Of a stretch of 32,777 nt of DNA, positions 7,898 to 15,205 are shown piece after piece; the first letter of the stretch is position 1, and each line of letters begins with the position of its first letter. A program made the translations under genes and the position numbers. Source of the stretch: Tranquillimonas alkanivorans (GTDB lineage: Bacteria > Pseudomonadota > Alphaproteobacteria > Rhodobacterales > Rhodobacteraceae); NCBI RefSeq assembly GCF_900115595.1, contig NZ_FOXA01000030.1, forward strand, positions 1 to 32,777. The letters run 5' to 3'. The notes beneath the pieces are model-generated. The model did not search any database and had not been told where the DNA came from. It saw nothing but the letters and a program-made list of their open reading frames with translations.

Positions 7898-9253
7898 TTA
7901 ACCGTAAACCAGCCGCGGTAGCCAGGTGATGACATGCGGGAACAGCATGCAGGTGACCAGCCCGACGATCTGCAGGAACAGGAAGGGCAGGGCCGCCTTG
8001 AAGATGTCGGTCATCGGGATCTCGGGCGGGGCCACGCCGCGCAGGTAGAACAGCGCGTAGCCGAAGGGCGGCGACAGGAAGCTCATCTGCATGTTCACCA
8101 GGTAGAGAACACCGAACCACAGCACCAGGTCGTCGGGGCTGTCGAGCCCGAACGACGCCGCGCCGAGCGCCTTGATGATCGGCACGAAGATCGGGACGCA
8201 CAGAAGCAGGATGCCTACCCAGTCCAGGAACATACCCAGCGCCACCAGCAGGATCTGCATGATGATCAGGATGCCCCACGGGCCCAGGCCGGTCGCCGCC
8301 AGGGCCTCCTGCACGAACTGCTGGCCGCCTTCGAGCACGTAAAGCCCGACGAAGATCGTCGCGCCGAACATGATCCAGATGACCATCGCGCTGGCCTTCA
8401 GCGTCGTGATGCAGGCCTCGCGGATCGTCGCCCAGTCGAGCTTGCGATGGATGGCGGCCACGATGAAGGCGCCGAAGGTGCCGATGCCCGCGGCCTCGAC
8501 CGGCGTGGCCACGCCCGAGAAGATGACGCCCAGCACGATCACGATCAGTGCAATAGGCGCGGCCATATTGCCCAGCAGGCGGATCTTCTCGCCGGTCGAG
8601 ACCCGCTCCGCCGGCGGGATCGGGGGCCCGAGCTGCGGATTGATGTAGCTGCGAATGACGACGTAGGCGATGTAGAAGCCCGACAGCATCAGGCCCGGTA
8701 TGACTGCGCCGATAAACAGCTCGCCCACCGACTGCTCGGCCACGACGGCGTAGATGATGGCCAGGATCGACGGCGGGATCAGAATGCCCAGCGTGCCGCC
8801 GGCCATGATCGAACCCATGGCGATCTTGGGGTCGTACTTCCGTTCGAGCATCGCGGGCAGGGCGATGATGCCCATGGTCACCACTGCCGCGCCGATGACG
8901 CCCACCATCGCGGCCAGGACGGTCGACGCGATGATGGTGGCGGCCGCCAAGCCGCCCTTCACGCCGCCCAGCACCTTGTAGATGACGTCGAACATGTCGT
9001 TGATGATGCCCGCCCTTTCGAGCATCGCGGCCATGAAGATGAACAGCGGAATGGCCGACAACTGGTAATTCGTCATCAGCGGAAAGATCCGCGACGGCAC
9101 GATGTTGAGCGCCCTCTCGTCGCCCAGGATGAACAGGAACACGCACGCCAGGCCGCCGGTGACGAAGGCCAGCGGCAGGCCCGCCATCAGGAGCGCGAGA
9201 AGGCTCCCGAACATGATGAGTGTCAGCCACTCGATCCCGATTTCGAGACCCAT
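7898..9253 (-). CDS. dctM: TRAP transporter large permease DctM (operon 2)
   Basis: Membrane protein of 451 residues of the DctM family. The N-terminus (GLPLAFVTGGLACVFLFILG), AIPLFIFMAAMLERAGI, the glycine-rich GGVKGGLAAATIIASTVLAAMVG and ILIPPSILAIIYAVVAEQSV are all typical. A second IPP/SPPFGYALFYL hairpin lies near residue 410. It is longer than the operon 1 protein and belongs with the 2-oxoacid/lactate-type TRAP systems. Start ATG at 9253 with a GGGAG site 9 bases upstream, 4 bases after the dctQ stop. Last gene of operon 2, closed by the 7851-7874 hairpin. Confidence 0.95.
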   Translation of the reverse strand: MGLEIGIEWLTLIMFGSLLALLMAGLPLAFVTGGLACVFLFILGDERALNIVPSRIFPLMTNYQLSAIPLFIFMAAMLERAGIINDMFDVIYKVLGGVKGGLAAATIIASTVLAAMVGVIGAAVVTMGIIALPAMLERKYDPKIAMGSIMAGGTLGILIPPSILAIIYAVVAEQSVGELFIGAVIPGLMLSGFYIAYVVIRSYINPQLGPPIPPAERVSTGEKIRLLGNMAAPIALIVIVLGVIFSGVATPVEAAGIGTFGAFIVAAIHRKLDWATIREACITTLKASAMVIWIMFGATIFVGLYVLEGGQQFVQEALAATGLGPWGILIIMQILLVALGMFLDWVGILLLCVPIFVPIIKALGAASFGLDSPDDLVLWFGVLYLVNMQMSFLSPPFGYALFYLRGVAPPEIPMTDIFKAALPFLFLQIVGLVTCMLFPHVITWLPRLVYG

Positions 9254-9257
9254 ACTC

Positions 9258-10562
9258 TTATTCTCCCCTCGCGATGGCGCGGATGTCCTTGCCCACTTTC
9301 GAGATGCCCTGAAGCACCAGGAGCAGGCCGCCGATCACCATCACCCATTTCATCGGCCAGAGCGGTACCTCCCACTCGTTGAAGCTGATCTCGCCCCACC
9401 GAATGTTGGGATCCGTCCACTGGTCGAGATTCCAGTCGGCCATCATCTGACCCAGGCTGATCTCGCCCCGCGCCCAGTCCGAGACGAGCGCATTGCCCGA
9501 CGGCACGGCGATGGCGTCCATGGCGAAGATCCAGCTCGTCACCAGCAGCGTGCCGGCGAAGATGAAGAAGAAGATCGAGGTCAGCAGATCGACCCAAGCC
9601 TTGTTCTTGCGGCGCATGGGCGCATAGAAGATGTCGACCCGCACGTGGCTTTCGGTCAGCATCGCGTACGCGCCGGCGATCAGGTACTGCATGCCGAACA
9701 TCAGGTACATCGCCTCGTGCGCCCAGTTGGTCGGGCTGTTGAAGACGTACCGCGCGATGACCTCGTAGTAGTAGACGAAGACGGCGATGACGGCCCAGTA
9801 GCTGACGAACTCGCCGCAGAAGAGCGACAGCCGGTCGATCCAGTTCTCGGCAAGATCGCGGTCGTCCTTCACGTCCTCGCCCGGTGCCGCGGAGCTCAGG
9901 TTGTGATCCGGCTCGGGCTCATGCTCGAGGTGTCGGTTCGCGCGGCGGACGAGCCCGGGCAGAAGCACGGCGTCGACCGCCAGCAGCGCCAGGATCAGGT
10001 ATAGCGCCCAGAGCCCGAGGTTCGACCAGAAGTCGCGGGTCTCGCGCGCTTCGACGAGCGGTTGCTCGATTTGTCCAAGAACCTCCTCGGCCTCGGCGAT
10101 GCGCTGCTCGGCGCGCTCGACGGTCTGCTCGGCCCGCTGCACGCGCCGTTCGGCCGCGCGTTGGGTGAAAGAGCCCTCTTCGGCGGCCTCGAATTCCTCC
10201 CGTAGGCCGGGCAGGGCGGCTTCCGCCTCTTCAAGCCGTGGCCGCTCGCTTTCAAGCGTGCGTTCGGCGATCCGCGACTGGTTCTGCACGTCCGACAGGA
10301 CCGAACGCGCTTCTTGCTGCTGGCCGTTGGCGTAAAGCACGACAAGGAACACTGGTATGAAAACGAAGCCCCACAGGCTTTTCAGATAGAACCTGTGCAG
10401 GCCGATGATCCCGCCGGTGACGAGGATCATGTAGCCGAGGGCCGTGGAGTATCGGCGGGGGCCGTCTTGCGGCCGGCGGGCCAGCGCCATGGCGATCAGG
10501 GGAAAGGCGATGAGCCCCACCCAGTACAGCCAATGGGGCAGCGTGAAGCTGAGACCAGGCAT
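9258..10562 (-). CDS. dctQ: TRAP small permease DctQ with N-terminal TM2 domain and coiled coil
   Basis: 434 residues, more than twice a normal DctQ. Order: a hydrophobic helix at about 8-27; a TM2-type domain at 41-80 with the hallmark GGIIGLHRFYLKSLWGF; a long charged coiled coil at about 82-175 (repeated AE/ER patterns); a hydrophobic helix at 182-206; then a DctQ domain at 240-430 with the fingerprint ARYVFNSPTNWAHEAMYLMF and ESHVRVDIFY. Between the last two DctQ helices is an extra polar, tryptophan-rich insert (about 352-400). The role of the TM2 and coiled-coil part is unknown. It could cluster transporters or link them to another membrane system. The gene starts at the ATG at 10562 with an AAGAGG site and ends 4 bases before dctM. 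Confidence 0.88.
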   Translation of the reverse strand: MPGLSFTLPHWLYWVGLIAFPLIAMALARRPQDGPRRYSTALGYMILVTGGIIGLHRFYLKSLWGFVFIPVFLVVLYANGQQQEARSVLSDVQNQSRIAERTLESERPRLEEAEAALPGLREEFEAAEEGSFTQRAAERRVQRAEQTVERAEQRIAEAEEVLGQIEQPLVEARETRDFWSNLGLWALYLILALLAVDAVLLPGLVRRANRHLEHEPEPDHNLSSAAPGEDVKDDRDLAENWIDRLSLFCGEFVSYWAVIAVFVYYYEVIARYVFNSPTNWAHEAMYLMFGMQYLIAGAYAMLTESHVRVDIFYAPMRRKNKAWVDLLTSIFFFIFAGTLLVTSWIFAMDAIAVPSGNALVSDWARGEISLGQMMADWNLDQWTDPNIRWGEISFNEWEVPLWPMKWVMVIGGLLLVLQGISKVGKDIRAIARGE

Positions 10563-10596
10563 GGATGCCTCTTGTTATGGATATTGCGCCCGGGAA

Positions 10597-10625
10597 AAGG
10601 CCACCCGGTGATGCCGGGTGGCCTT
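10597..10625 (-). terminator. Intercistronic hairpin between dctP2 and dctQ2
   Basis: Perfect 12-bp stem (AAGGCCACCCGG 10597-10608 with CCGGGTGGCCTT 10614-10625) with a 5-base loop. On the minus strand the stem runs directly into TTTTCCC, the shape of an intrinsic terminator. It lies 20 bases after the dctP stop in the 83-base gap before dctQ. Such hairpins commonly cause partial termination or protect the upstream mRNA, giving more binding protein than permease. Confidence 0.8.
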
Positions 10626-10645
10626 GGATGAGGGTCGGAACGGGA

Positions 10646-11743
10646 TCAGAGATCCAGTTCCAGTCCTTCGGTCAGAAGCGGATCGACGTAGCCAAGCGAC
10701 CCCGACTGCATGTAGTCGAGCTGGATCTGGAATATGCGCGCCGCGTTCGGATCGCGGTTGGCGTACTGGAACCAGATCGGCACGGCCACTTCGGTCATCA
10801 GTTCGACGTCGTCCTGGCTCAGGCGCGTGACCTGCGTCCCGTCGGCCTCGAACTTGTCCCAGGCCTCCTGGTCGGCCTTCTGGATCGCTGCGTGGTGCAT
10901 GTCGGAGTAGACGTGCGTCTCCATCTCGACGAACTGCTTCATCTGGGGCGACAGCGCGTCCCACGCATCCTGGCGCACGGTCAGGTCCATCAGGTCGACC
11001 GGCTGGTACAGCGACATGAAGCCCGGAGGGCCCATCACGATGTAGTCGGTCACCTGGCTGAAGCCGAGCGCGTAGTTCACCGCCGGACCAACGTAGTCGG
11101 CCACGTCGATGGTGCCCTTCTCGAGCGCCGGGAAAATCTCGGAACCCGGAAGAACCGTCGTCTCGGCCCCGATTTCAGAGAAGACGTCGGCGACCATGCC
11201 GCCCGGAAGGCGCATCTTGCGGCCGCGGAAGTCGTCGATCGACCGGATCGGCACCTTTGAGTGGATGATGTTCGGGCCGTGGTGGATCGGGCCGACGAAG
11301 TGCATCCCCTGCGCCGCGTACAGTTCACGCGCGATGTCGATGCCGCCCAGGCCGTAGTAGAACACGTCCCACTCGTGCGGGTTGCGCAGGCCCAGCGGGT
11401 ACGACGTCAGGAACGTGGCGGCGGGAATGATGCCCTGCGCATAGATGGTGAAGGGGTTCACCGCGTCGAGCACGCCGTTCTTCACCGCGTCGTAAAGCTG
11501 GAAGTCGCCAACGACGTCGTTCGCGCCGAAGGGCTGGAACGCCAGCTCGCCGCCCGTCTTCTCGACGATGCTGTTGGCCCAGTCCTTGAAAATCTGCAGC
11601 CCTGCGCCACCGGGCCACGAGGTCTGGATTTTCCATGTCGTCCCGTTGGCCTGCGCGCCCGCGATATGCGGAGCGGCGAGCGTCGCTGCACCGGCCCCTG
11701 CCAGTGTCCGCAACGCAGAGCGGCGGGTGGTTTTGTGGTTCAT
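10646..11743 (-). CDS. dctP: TRAP substrate-binding protein DctP, 2-oxoacid/lactate-binding type (operon 2)
   Basis: Periplasmic protein of 365 residues with a twin-arginine-type leader (TTRRSALR, cleavage near residue 30). It has the segments GRKMRLPGGMVADVF, LPGSEIFPALEKGTIDVADYVGP and NYALGF, closely recalling TakP of Rhodobacter sphaeroides (2-oxo acids) and the lactate-binding TRAP proteins. The conserved Arg and the EKGTID-A-(E/D)-(W/Y)VGP stretch form the carboxylate pocket. A monocarboxylic 2-oxo or 2-hydroxy acid is the likely ligand (inference). The ATG at 11743 has a GGGAGGA site 7 bases upstream. A second in-frame ATG at 11860, also with a strong site, would add 39 residues (separate entry). 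Confidence 0.93.
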   Translation of the reverse strand: MNHKTTRRSALRTLAGAGAATLAAPHIAGAQANGTTWKIQTSWPGGAGLQIFKDWANSIVEKTGGELAFQPFGANDVVGDFQLYDAVKNGVLDAVNPFTIYAQGIIPAATFLTSYPLGLRNPHEWDVFYYGLGGIDIARELYAAQGMHFVGPIHHGPNIIHSKVPIRSIDDFRGRKMRLPGGMVADVFSEIGAETTVLPGSEIFPALEKGTIDVADYVGPAVNYALGFSQVTDYIVMGPPGFMSLYQPVDLMDLTVRQDAWDALSPQMKQFVEMETHVYSDMHHAAIQKADQEAWDKFEADGTQVTRLSQDDVELMTEVAVPIWFQYANRDPNAARIFQIQLDYMQSGSLGYVDPLLTEGLELDL

Positions 11744-11860
11744 TGCATAATCCTCCCTTACCGAGAGGGATTGCAGCGCATCTTTGTTGCGCCTTCCCTC
11801 CCCATACAAGTCGTAAGATGATTCAGGCGAACCGGTAAAGTCTTCTTGCCAGTTTGCCAT
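11744..11860 (-). other. Possible in-frame leader or N-terminal extension of dctP2
   Basis: An ATG at 11860 with a GAGGAG site 6 bases upstream opens 39 codons that run without a stop into the dctP ATG at 11743. The encoded peptide (starts MANWQEDFTG, ends SVREDYA) is polar and would place the twin-arginine signal at an unusual depth. Codons such as TCA, TCT, TTG and AGG are less GC-biased than in the neighbours. It could be a translated leader, a second start, or an untranslated leader that looks open by chance. Confidence 0.3.
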
Positions 11861-12028
11861 CACGTTCTCCTCGAAGGCGGTCACCGGACGGCAGCGACTT
11901 CGGTTCATCGCGTGGTCATCGCCCACTGCTGCGGCGGCCCATACTGTGACCGCCACAACCCGGTGGCCGGAGCCGAAAAGTTCTGTGAAGATCGGCAATC
12001 ACCCAAACCTCCGACAGGAGCTCCGCCC

Positions 12029-13264
12029 ATGCAGCGCACCTTCGTAATCCTCCTCGCGATCTGCCTGGCCGCGCCCGTGACCGCCCAGGATCGGGGGGCC
12101 GTCGAGCGGCAATTCCGGGATTGGCTTGAACGAAGGGTCTGGTCGGAGGCGCGGCGAGAGGGGGTCTCGCGTCAGACCTTCGAGAAGGCGTTCGCGGGCG
12201 TGGCGCTGAACTGGGACCTGCCCGGCCTCGTCCCGCCGGGAGCACCGACGGACGTGCCGCGCCTCCAGCGGCAGGCTGAGTTCGGCTCGCCTGGGAAGTA
12301 CTTCAACCGCGGCTCCATCGACGGGGCGACGCGCGTGGGCCGGCAGATGGCGAAGCGCCACGCCGCGACGCTGGAGGCGGTAGAGAGGGCGACAGGCGTT
12401 CCGGGGCACATCGTGCTGGGGATCTGGGGCCGTGAAAGCGGCTATGGTCGCGTCGACATCCCGCACGACGCGTTCGAGGTGCTGGGGACCAAGGGCTTCA
12501 TGAGCGCGCGGCGGGACTACTTCACCGGTGAACTCGTCGCCGCGCTGCAGATCGCCGAGGCCGGACACGCCCCCAAGCGCGCGATGAAAAGCAGCTGGGC
12601 CGGCGCGCTCGGCCAGCCGCAGTTCATGCCGTCGAGCTTCCTAGCCTACGCCGCCGATGGCGACGGCGATGGCCGTGCGGACATCTGGAGGTCCGAAGCC
12701 GACACCATCGCCTCCATCGCGACCTACCTGGCCCGGCACGGCTGGGTCGCCGGGCGGGACTGGGGCTTCGAGGTGACAGTGCCGCCTTCGGTCTCGTGCA
12801 CGCTGGAGGGGCCCGACCAGGGGCGGCCCATTGCGGACTGGGCCGCGATGGGAATCCGCCGTGTCTCGGGCCGTTCTTTTCCCGCGCACGAACTGGCGGG
12901 CGAGGGCTATCTGCTGATGCCGGCCGGCCGTCACGGACCGGCCTTCGTCGTCACACCGAATTTCTATGTCCTGAAGGACTACAACATGAGCGACCTCTAT
13001 GCGCTGTTCGTCGGCCACGTCGGTGATCGCATCGCCTATGGCATGGACGACTTCGCCGGCGGCTGGGGCGCGGTCGGCGGGCTCTACCGGTCCGACGTGG
13101 CGGCGATGCAGCGCGGCCTTGAGGCGCGCGGCCACGACGTGGGCGGAGCCGACGGACTGGCGGGCTTCAAGACGCGCCGCTCGATCGGGCGCTGGCAGGA
13201 GGGCAACGGCCGCCCCGCGACGTGCTTCCCGGAGGCAGGGATGAAGGCGCGGCTGGCAGGCTGA
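12029..13264 (+). CDS. Lytic murein transglycosylase, MltB/GH103 family with peptidoglycan-binding domain
   Basis: Periplasmic enzyme of 411 residues that cleaves the MurNAc-GlcNAc bond of peptidoglycan to form 1,6-anhydro-MurNAc ends. Signal peptide at about 1-20. The catalytic glutamate is Glu136 in IWGRESGYGR, and the family block SWAGALGQPQFMPSSF follows, with a calcium-site-like DGDGDGRADIW. The C-terminal region (about 345-400, SDVAAMQRGLEARGHDVGG onward) is a PG_binding_1 repeat that anchors it to the wall. No lipobox is visible, so it is probably soluble. The start at 12029 has an ACAGGAG site. A longer open frame from 11846 lacks support. Transcribed divergently from TRAP operon 2. 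Confidence 0.93.
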   Translation: MQRTFVILLAICLAAPVTAQDRGAVERQFRDWLERRVWSEARREGVSRQTFEKAFAGVALNWDLPGLVPPGAPTDVPRLQRQAEFGSPGKYFNRGSIDGATRVGRQMAKRHAATLEAVERATGVPGHIVLGIWGRESGYGRVDIPHDAFEVLGTKGFMSARRDYFTGELVAALQIAEAGHAPKRAMKSSWAGALGQPQFMPSSFLAYAADGDGDGRADIWRSEADTIASIATYLARHGWVAGRDWGFEVTVPPSVSCTLEGPDQGRPIADWAAMGIRRVSGRSFPAHELAGEGYLLMPAGRHGPAFVVTPNFYVLKDYNMSDLYALFVGHVGDRIAYGMDDFAGGWGAVGGLYRSDVAAMQRGLEARGHDVGGADGLAGFKTRRSIGRWQEGNGRPATCFPEAGMKARLAG

Positions 13265-13559
13265 CCCGGCAGCGATGGTTTCGCTTTTCCTGATCAAGGA
13301 GCACAAGGCTACGCCGATGCCCGGCCCAAAGGGCGGCCTCGATAAAGGTACAGGAATCCGCAAGCGCGCCACGGGGGCACTGATGGCGGCGTAGCGGTGC
13401 AGGGGGCATCGGACGCTGCAGTTGGCGCGCACGAGGACCGATGACGTGGAGCGCGTTGCACTGATCGAGGATCGCAAGGCGCTGAGAGGCTTGGCCACCT
13501 TCGTCAGCCAAACCCGCTGGTTCAGCGCGTTCCGGCGAGCCCGTCTGAGCGCTAGAACG
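13265..13559. other. Intergenic region between mltB and liuC genes
   Basis: This 295-base stretch lies between convergent genes. Frames on both strands are partly open but match no family I recognise. Third-position composition looks less biased than in the flanking genes, as expected for decayed or noncoding DNA. No clear terminator hairpin with a T-run was found. Confidence 0.3.
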
Positions 13560-14351
13560 TCAGCCGTCCCTGCTCCACGGCGGCGTGCTCTTGTCCAGGA
13601 ACGCGGCGACGCCATCCCGGGCCTCGTCGGTCTCCCAGGCGTCGGCGAGCGCCCGGATCGAGAGGTCGATGGTCTCCTCGTCGATCCGCGGCCCCAGTGC
13701 CCGCGCCAGCGCCTTGGCGCGACCGACGGCGCCGGGGGCGACGTCGAGGTAGGGGGCGACCTCTTTGGCCAGGGCGGCCTCTGCCTCCTCCGGCGGCACG
13801 CTGCGGGAGACGAGGCCGAGTTGCGCCGCCTCGTTGGCCCCGAAGACGCGGGAGGACATGAAAACGCGCCGCGCCGCGCCCTCGCCCATCCGCGCCAGCA
13901 CGTAGGGGCTGATGGTCGCCGGGATCAGGCCCAGCCGGGTTTCGGTGAAGGCGAAGCGCGTGCCCTCGATCGCCACGACGCTGTCGCAGACCGCGGCCAT
14001 GCCCACGCCGCCGCCCATCGCCACCCCGTGCACGAGTCCGATCAGCGGCGCACGCAGCGTGTTCAGCGCGTGCAGCATCATCGCGAGTTTCCGCGCCTCG
14101 GCCATGCGGGTGTCGCGGTCGGCTTCGATCTGCGCCATCATCCAGGACAGGTCGCCGCCGGCGCAGAAGACCTTGCCCGCCCCGCGCAGCACGACGGCAC
14201 GAGTGTCGGGCCGGGCGTTCAGGGCGGCGGCAACGTCGGTGAGCTCCGCGATCATCCGGGCCGAAAGGGCGTTGCGCTTCTCGGGGCGGTTCAGCGTCAC
14301 GGAGACCACGTCGCGGGCGTCGCGGGTTACCTCCAGCGTCTCGTGTCTCAT
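13560..14351 (-). CDS. liuC: Methylglutaconyl-CoA hydratase (enoyl-CoA hydratase family)
   Basis: Crotonase-fold enzyme of 263 residues that hydrates 3-methylglutaconyl-CoA to 3-hydroxy-3-methylglutaryl-CoA in leucine breakdown. The oxyanion-hole segments are GKVFCAGGDLSWM (near residues 59-71) and GVAMGGGVGMAAVCD (near 109-123). The catalytic glutamate lies in FTETRLG. The stretch LGLIPATISPYV, in place of the usual PGxGGTQRL, is characteristic of LiuC/AUH-type hydratases. The ATG at 14351 overlaps the liuE stop by 4 bases. Last gene of the ior-liu operon. Confidence 0.93.
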   Translation of the reverse strand: MRHETLEVTRDARDVVSVTLNRPEKRNALSARMIAELTDVAAALNARPDTRAVVLRGAGKVFCAGGDLSWMMAQIEADRDTRMAEARKLAMMLHALNTLRAPLIGLVHGVAMGGGVGMAAVCDSVVAIEGTRFAFTETRLGLIPATISPYVLARMGEGAARRVFMSSRVFGANEAAQLGLVSRSVPPEEAEAALAKEVAPYLDVAPGAVGRAKALARALGPRIDEETIDLSIRALADAWETDEARDGVAAFLDKSTPPWSRDG

Positions 14352-15205
14352 GCGTCGCTCCTGAGCGTGCGGGCGAAGGCGGCGGCCTCGGAGAGGCGCG
14401 CTCGGTCGATGCCGGTGTCGTGGCCGAGTGTTTCCATCAGCTCGCAGACGGCCTCGGTCGCCACGTTGCCGCGCGCGCCGGGGGCGTAGGGACAGCCGCC
14501 AAGACCGGCAACGGAGGCGTCGAAAGTGCGCAGCCCGTGGTCGAGCCCTACGCGGATGTTGTCGAGCGCCCTGCCTTGGGTGTCATGGAAGTGGCCGGCA
14601 AGGCGTTCCGGGCCGATCCGGGCGCTGAGGTGGCCCAGCAGAGCGCCGGTGGTCTCGGGCGTGGCCGCGCCGATGGTGTCGCCGAGGCTCACTTCGTAGC
14701 AGCCCATCTCAAGGAGCGCCGCCGCCACGTCCAGCACGGCCGCCGGCGCGACGCGGCCGTCATAGGGGCAGTCGGTGACGCAGGAGACATAGCCGCGCAC
14801 CGGCAGTCCGGCCTCGCGCGCGGCCGCCATCACCTCTTCGAACCGCGCGAGACTCTCGGCCACGGAACAGTTAATGTTTTTCCGACTGAAGCCCTCCGAG
14901 GCCGAGGCGAAGACGGCGACTTCGTCCGCACCGGCCTGCACCGCGGCGTTGAGCCCCCGCAGGTTCGGCGTCAGCGCGGCGTAGGTTACGCCGGCGCGGC
15001 GGTCGATGCCGGCCATGACTGCGGCGGCGTCGGCCATCTGCGGGACCCAGTTCGGGCTGACGAAGCTCGTCACCTCGATCTTGCGCAGCCCAGTCCGGCT
15101 TAACAGGTCCACCAGCCGGACCTTCCGGGCCGCCGGGATCAGGCGTTGCTCGTTTTGCAGACCGTCGCGGGGGCCGACCTCGAAGATAGTGACCGGATCA
15201 CGCAT
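14348..15205 (-). CDS. liuE: Hydroxymethylglutaryl-CoA lyase
   Basis: TIM-barrel enzyme of 285 residues that splits HMG-CoA into acetoacetate and acetyl-CoA, the last step of the leucine pathway. Visible features are the N-terminal EVGPRDGLQNE with the catalytic Arg-Asp pair, the metal-binding HFHDTQG, and the signature SVAGLGGCPYAPGARGN with the active-site cysteine and a metal-ligand Asn. The start ATG at 15205 lies 8 bases inside the end of liuD. A longer open frame upstream is part of the liuD gene in another frame. Confidence 0.96.
   Translation of the reverse strand: MRDPVTIFEVGPRDGLQNEQRLIPAARKVRLVDLLSRTGLRKIEVTSFVSPNWVPQMADAAAVMAGIDRRAGVTYAALTPNLRGLNAAVQAGADEVAVFASASEGFSRKNINCSVAESLARFEEVMAAAREAGLPVRGYVSCVTDCPYDGRVAPAAVLDVAAALLEMGCYEVSLGDTIGAATPETTGALLGHLSARIGPERLAGHFHDTQGRALDNIRVGLDHGLRTFDASVAGLGGCPYAPGARGNVATEAVCELMETLGHDTGIDRARLSEAAAFARTLRSDA

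Noticed and set aside
13167-13615. Possible transposase or other gene remnant after the mltB gene
   Set aside because: Open frames exist on both strands, but I could match no transposase motif or inverted-repeat ends.
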